From JBOHWJ01 sp050736615 (GTDB taxonomy: Bacteria > Desulfobacterota > Binatia > Binatales > Binataceae), in the NCBI GenBank assembly GCA_050736615.1, contig JBOHWL010000011.1, positions 1-9,994 of the forward strand: a DNA stretch of 9,994 nucleotides. The letters run 5' to 3'. Below, piece after piece: positions 6,989 to 9,994 of this stretch. Position numbers and translations under genes: made by a program. Position 1 is the first letter of the stretch; every line of letters begins with the position of its first letter. Under the pieces are notes generated by a model. The model saw only the letters and a program-made list of their open reading frames with translations, was not told where the DNA came from and ran no database searches.

Positions 6989-8338
6989 ATGAAAGCGATG
7001 TACCGCCTGTTGGTTGTCGGGCTCGTGATCGTTCTTTTACCGTCGCTGGGATGGGCGCAGACTGACTACAGCGCGATGGCGCAGTGGCTCAAGATGTCCG
7101 AGAAACCGCCCGCGCTACCGGTCGGCACCAAAATTACCATGTCGAATTGGCGCCAGTATCAGGCCTACATGCCTTTGGGCATGATCAAGCTGTTCCAGGG
7201 GGTTTACGGCTGGAAAATGCCGTCCGACATTGAGATGGACGTCGGACCGACTCATCACGGCGGCCTGCCCCTGGGCTGGGTCGCGGCCACTGAAAAGTAC
7301 GGCGCACAGACCCGCGTCGAAGTTTTGCCTAACGGGCATTACAAACTGCTGAATTATAATGGCGGAACGCCGTTCCCCAATCCGCAAGAACCGCATAAGG
7401 GCTGGAAGGTCCTGGCCAACGTATTCTTCGCCTATGTGCCCGCGGCTTACGTGAAAACGCCGACCAACTACGGCACCGTGTGGTCGGTGGATAAATACGG
7501 CGATATCGCGCCGTCAGCGCTCGCAGTGGTATATCGCTGGACCAATTACATCACCGATAAGTCTTTCCCACATAAACTGAACTTCGCGCCAGGCACCTGG
7601 TACACCGAATGGCTGATGCAATTGTCGCCTGAACAGGCCAAATATACGGCTTCACTTGCGCTCTACTATAGTGACCAGCAGGCGCATCCCTACCCTGAGA
7701 ACTATGTGTTTGTGCCCGCGTTGCGCCGCTCATTACGGCTTTCGACCAGCGCGCGCTGCTCGCCGGTGTTTGGTTTCGACTGGACCAACGACGACGCCAA
7801 GCTCAATGGCTTCAACGGCAGCACGGCCACCTACACGGGTCATTTTCTCGGCGAACGCAAGACGCTGAATCTCACCCTGTTCAACGGCGCCGACTCTGGC
7901 GCTTTTCCGAAGGACTATTACGCGCCGCTAGGCTTTCCCAAGCCGTCGTGGGGCAAATGGGAATTGCGTGATACCGCGATTGACGACGTCACCCGGATTC
8001 CGAGCGAAGCCGCCGGCTATTGCTATTCACACCGCATCCTCTACGCGGACACGACCTTCTGGTCCGCCAATTGGGTCGATCTGTACGATTCCAATCAGAA
8101 GCTGTGGAAGGCCATCGACTATCTCAATCAGATCGCTCCGCTTCCCGGCGGCGGATATCGCTGGCGGGATATCGCGGAATCATCGGCGATGGACCTCCAG
8201 AGCACGCATGAAACCATCTGGTCCTCTTACGGCAATCCGCATGAAATCGGAGCGTATCTCGACACGCAGGCGCCCAAAGCGTATCTGAACGGGGTCAAGT
8301 ACTGCAGCCCGTCGGGACTGATGCAGATAATGCGCTAG
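6989..8338 (+). CDS. Secreted DUF1329-family protein (LolA/LolB-like fold)
   Basis: 449 residues with a clear Sec signal peptide: basic start MKAMYR, hydrophobic LLVVGLVIVLLPSL, predicted cleavage after GWA (residue 23). There is no lipobox cysteine, so it is likely periplasmic or outer-membrane associated. The body resembles DUF1329 proteins: GGTPFPNPQEPHKGW near residues 125-139, the tyrosine-rich middle, YVFVPALRRSLRL (239-251) followed by a DWTNDDAKLNGFNG segment, WGKWELRDTA (321-330), and YSHRILYADTTFWSANWVDLYDSNQKLWKA (346-375), the family's barrel strands. The family is thought to bind a lipid or other hydrophobic ligand in the envelope and often sits beside DUF1302 and RND-type exporter genes. 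None are here, so it is an orphan in this window. The convergent amidohydrolase gives no obvious functional link. Family call is by recalled motif pattern; function is unknown. Confidence 0.8.
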   Translation: MKAMYRLLVVGLVIVLLPSLGWAQTDYSAMAQWLKMSEKPPALPVGTKITMSNWRQYQAYMPLGMIKLFQGVYGWKMPSDIEMDVGPTHHGGLPLGWVAATEKYGAQTRVEVLPNGHYKLLNYNGGTPFPNPQEPHKGWKVLANVFFAYVPAAYVKTPTNYGTVWSVDKYGDIAPSALAVVYRWTNYITDKSFPHKLNFAPGTWYTEWLMQLSPEQAKYTASLALYYSDQQAHPYPENYVFVPALRRSLRLSTSARCSPVFGFDWTNDDAKLNGFNGSTATYTGHFLGERKTLNLTLFNGADSGAFPKDYYAPLGFPKPSWGKWELRDTAIDDVTRIPSEAAGYCYSHRILYADTTFWSANWVDLYDSNQKLWKAIDYLNQIAPLPGGGYRWRDIAESSAMDLQSTHETIWSSYGNPHEIGAYLDTQAPKAYLNGVKYCSPSGLMQIMR

Positions 8339-8348
8339 TTGTGGTTCC

Positions 8349-8376
8349 GCGCCGCGGACGGTGTGGTCCGCGGCGC
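8349..8376. terminator. Strong hairpin between convergent genes
   Basis: GCGCCGCGGAC (8349-8359) and GTCCGCGGCGC (8366-8376) form a perfect 11-bp, GC-rich stem with a 6-nt loop, 11 bases after the DUF1329 stop and 76 bases before the amidohydrolase stop. No T tract follows on either strand, so it is not a classic intrinsic terminator. It may act as a bidirectional transcript end or a 3' stabilising structure. Confidence 0.55.
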
Positions 8377-8452
8377 CGCCGCACCATCACCCTGGAGTAC
8401 CAAAGCAGGCGCGATCGCAGTTAACGCGCAATGACTCGACGTCCGCCGCGGC

Positions 8453-9685
8453 TTACTGTGGCCGGCGGTCTGCGACGATCTCGCCGCCAAGAATCACCAG
8501 ATGAACGCGGTCACGCTCGGAAAGTATCGCCAGATCGTCGAGCGGATTGCCGTCGATCAGCAAGAGATCGGCGAGCTTGCCTTCCTCGACCGTGCCAATC
8601 CGGTCCTCCGCGCCGACGATCGCGGCGTTCGTGCGCGTGGTCGCGATCAGTGCCTCCATCGGCGTCATCACCCTGGCCTTGAATTGCGGCTCCATCGATT
8701 TTTTGCGCTGATGAAAGCCGAGCACGTCCGAGCCCGAGCCGATTTTCACGCCCGCCTCGTAAGCGGTCTTGAGCGCCTGGTAGGCGCCCTTCAGTGCATC
8801 TTCGATTTTATCGATCATGCTATCGGCGTAATGGAGCTTGCGGCCGTCGGCGGCCAGCATCTCGTACGTCGTGATAGTCGGGACGAGGAAGGTGCCGGTG
8901 CTCGCCATCCGCTCCGCCACGGCGGCATCGCCGAAATTGCCGTGTTCGAGCGTGCGCACGCCGGCGTCAAGGCAATTCATCATGCTGGCGGCGGTATACG
9001 TATGCGCCATCACGTATTTGCCTTGCGCGGCGGCTTCCTCGACCGCCGCGCGCAACTCGGCGACGGTGTATTGAGTCGAGCGCAATTCGTCGGTGGGTGA
9101 CATGCAACCGCCATTGGCCATCACCTTCACCTGGTCGGCGCCGCGCCGCAGCATTTCTCGCGCGGCCCAGCGCAACTGATCGGGACCGTCAACCACCAGC
9201 CCAATCCACCAAACGCCGGGCACTTGCTCGTCGGCGTTTAGTTGCGTACGCGGACGCTGGTCGCCGTGCCCGCCGGTCTGTGACAGCGGACCGTTGCTGA
9301 TGAACAGCCGTGGACCGCGAATGAGCCCGCGCCGCAGCGCTTCTTTGTAACCCCAGTCCAGACCGCCCGCGTCGCGCACCGTGGTGAAACCGTCCGCCAG
9401 CGTTTGCTCGATCTCGCGCGCGACTTCGAGCGCGTAGACCGGCGCGGGTATCCGGCGCGGATCGGAATGGTCGCCGACAATACTCAGATGCGCGTGCGCA
9501 TCGATCAGGCCGGGCATCAAGGTACGGCCCGCCGCGTCAATTTCCACCGCATCACGCGCACGCGGCGCCGCTCCGGTTCCAACCCGCGCGATATTGCCCG
9601 CTTCGAGCAGCACCCATGCGCGCGTTACCGGATCGCGTCCGGTACAATCAATCAACGTGCAATTGTGGATTAGCAGCGCTTCCAT
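8453..9685 (-). CDS. Metal-dependent amidohydrolase (imidazolonepropionase / Xaa-Pro dipeptidase-like)
   Basis: 410 residues, complete, no signal peptide, so cytoplasmic. The amidohydrolase-superfamily barrel is intact: N-terminal beta sandwich ending GRTLMPGLIDAHAHL (metal ligands H64, H66), TTVRDAGG, the lysine expected to be carbamylated in VKVMANGG (K187), H228 in MAHTYTAA, H248 in EHGN, and the catalytic aspartate D320 in GSGSD. The C-terminal sandwich has the typical DRIGTVEEGKLADLLLIDGNPLDDL. Family members hydrolyse cyclic amides, Xaa-Pro dipeptides, N-acyl amino acids or related C-N bonds; the substrate cannot be read from sequence. It is convergent with the DUF1329 gene and points the same way as the partial gene at the right edge, about 180 bp upstream. 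The start at 9685 is supported by a ribosome site. Confidence 0.92.
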   Translation of the reverse strand: MEALLIHNCTLIDCTGRDPVTRAWVLLEAGNIARVGTGAAPRARDAVEIDAAGRTLMPGLIDAHAHLSIVGDHSDPRRIPAPVYALEVAREIEQTLADGFTTVRDAGGLDWGYKEALRRGLIRGPRLFISNGPLSQTGGHGDQRPRTQLNADEQVPGVWWIGLVVDGPDQLRWAAREMLRRGADQVKVMANGGCMSPTDELRSTQYTVAELRAAVEEAAAQGKYVMAHTYTAASMMNCLDAGVRTLEHGNFGDAAVAERMASTGTFLVPTITTYEMLAADGRKLHYADSMIDKIEDALKGAYQALKTAYEAGVKIGSGSDVLGFHQRKKSMEPQFKARVMTPMEALIATTRTNAAIVGAEDRIGTVEEGKLADLLLIDGNPLDDLAILSERDRVHLVILGGEIVADRRPQ

Positions 9686-9689
9686 CGGT

Positions 9690-9696
9690 TCACCTC
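9690..9696 (-). promoter_or_regulatory. Shine-Dalgarno of the amidohydrolase gene
   Basis: On the minus strand GAGGTGA precedes the ATG (9685) by 4 bases. A slightly short but plausible spacing that supports this start. Confidence 0.65.
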
Positions 9697-9776
9697 GCGG
9701 GGTTTCCCGGCCTGGGCGCTATGCAAATCTGCGAGTTGCACGAAGTGCCTGCACCCGCATGACAGGTTAGTCGATG

Positions 9777-9805
9777 AATCCGCATCACTGCCAGAGTTGC
9801 GGATT
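9777..9805. other. 8-bp-stem hairpin between two minus-strand genes
   Basis: AATCCGCA (9777-9784) pairs perfectly with TGCGGATT (9798-9805), loop 13 nt. It lies between the stop of the edge gene (9864) and the amidohydrolase start (9685). No T run follows on the minus strand, so terminator, attenuator or operator are all possible. Confidence 0.4.
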
Positions 9806-9863
9806 TAGCCCCTACGATGGTCAACGCGCGCGCGACCCGGGCTGATGCCGTTTCAACGCGAAC

Positions 9864-9992
9864 TCAATCGGGTAGTTCGAAGCGTGTTACGGCGCCGCTC
9901 AGCAAGCCGCGCCCAGCGTATGCGTCACCGGCCTTGATGCTTTCGATAAGCTCGCGCTCATCGCGCACCCGCTGGGGCAAGAGCGTGGTTAC
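9864..9992 (-). CDS. C-terminal end of an unidentified protein (cut by the right edge)
   Basis: On the minus strand a frame enters from the right edge and runs 42 codons to a TGA (9864-9866), ending RELIESIKAGDAYAGRG then LLSGAVTRFELPD. Amino-acid composition is balanced and codon third positions are GC-rich, as in the other genes, while the overlapping plus-strand open frame is Ser/Arg/Ala-rich and looks like its shadow. The orientation matches the amidohydrolase, so the two may be neighbours in one transcription direction. I do not recognise the family from this short tail. Confidence 0.45.
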   Translation of the reverse strand, partial: VTTLLPQRVRDERELIESIKAGDAYAGRGLLSGAVTRFELPD

Positions 9993-9994
9993 GC

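Noticed and set aside
8501..9100. 199-codon plus-strand frame
   Set aside because: Antisense to the amidohydrolase, whose catalytic motifs are complete; the composition is that of a shadow.
9817..9994. Plus-strand open frame reaching the right edge
   Set aside because: Ser/Arg/Ala-rich, no ribosome site, and the opposite strand gives a more protein-like sequence.

Overview
The window is a GC-rich bacterial chromosome segment of mostly housekeeping genes. It holds five complete protein-coding genes, one gene cut by the left edge and one probable gene cut by the right edge. Four lie on the plus strand in its left 6 kb: a radical SAM protein of the spore-photoproduct-lyase family (partial), glutamate racemase (murI), the preprotein translocase ATPase (secA) and the arginine-biosynthesis acetyltransferase (argJ). 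The secA-argJ neighbourhood and the DUF1329-type exported protein are, from memory, found together in deltaproteobacterial-type lineages (Desulfobacterota, Myxococcota, Binatota and similar environmental phyla). That placement is inference and weakly held.

Layout: 3-863 SPL-family gene; 865-1776 murI, starting one base after the previous stop; a 104-bp gap with a candidate sigma70-type promoter; 1881-4580 secA with an intact C-terminal zinc motif; a 213-bp gap with a weak terminator and a candidate promoter; 4794-5990 argJ behind a strong Shine-Dalgarno. Then about 1 kb without a gene (5991-6988). It contains a roughly 252-bp miniature inverted-repeat element flanked by CTAG (IS630-like signature), decayed hairpins with the same sequence motifs, a terminator-like hairpin and two dyad sequences exactly 40 bp apart. 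Next is 6989-8338, a secreted DUF1329-family protein, convergent with 8453-9685 on the minus strand, a metal-dependent amidohydrolase. A perfect 11-bp-stem hairpin sits between these two. At the right edge, 9864-9992 on the minus strand looks like the C-terminus of another protein that I cannot identify.

Functionally the left half is core metabolism: peptidoglycan D-glutamate supply, protein export and arginine synthesis. The right half is more accessory: an exported DUF1329 protein of unknown function and a hydrolase of broad substrate class. I see no CRISPR array, tRNA or rRNA, phage module, defence system or transposase gene. I do not see a convincing undescribed multi-gene system. The most unusual material is the repeat-rich intergenic kilobase and the SPL-family protein that lacks a cysteine where true spore photoproduct lyase has its hydrogen donor.
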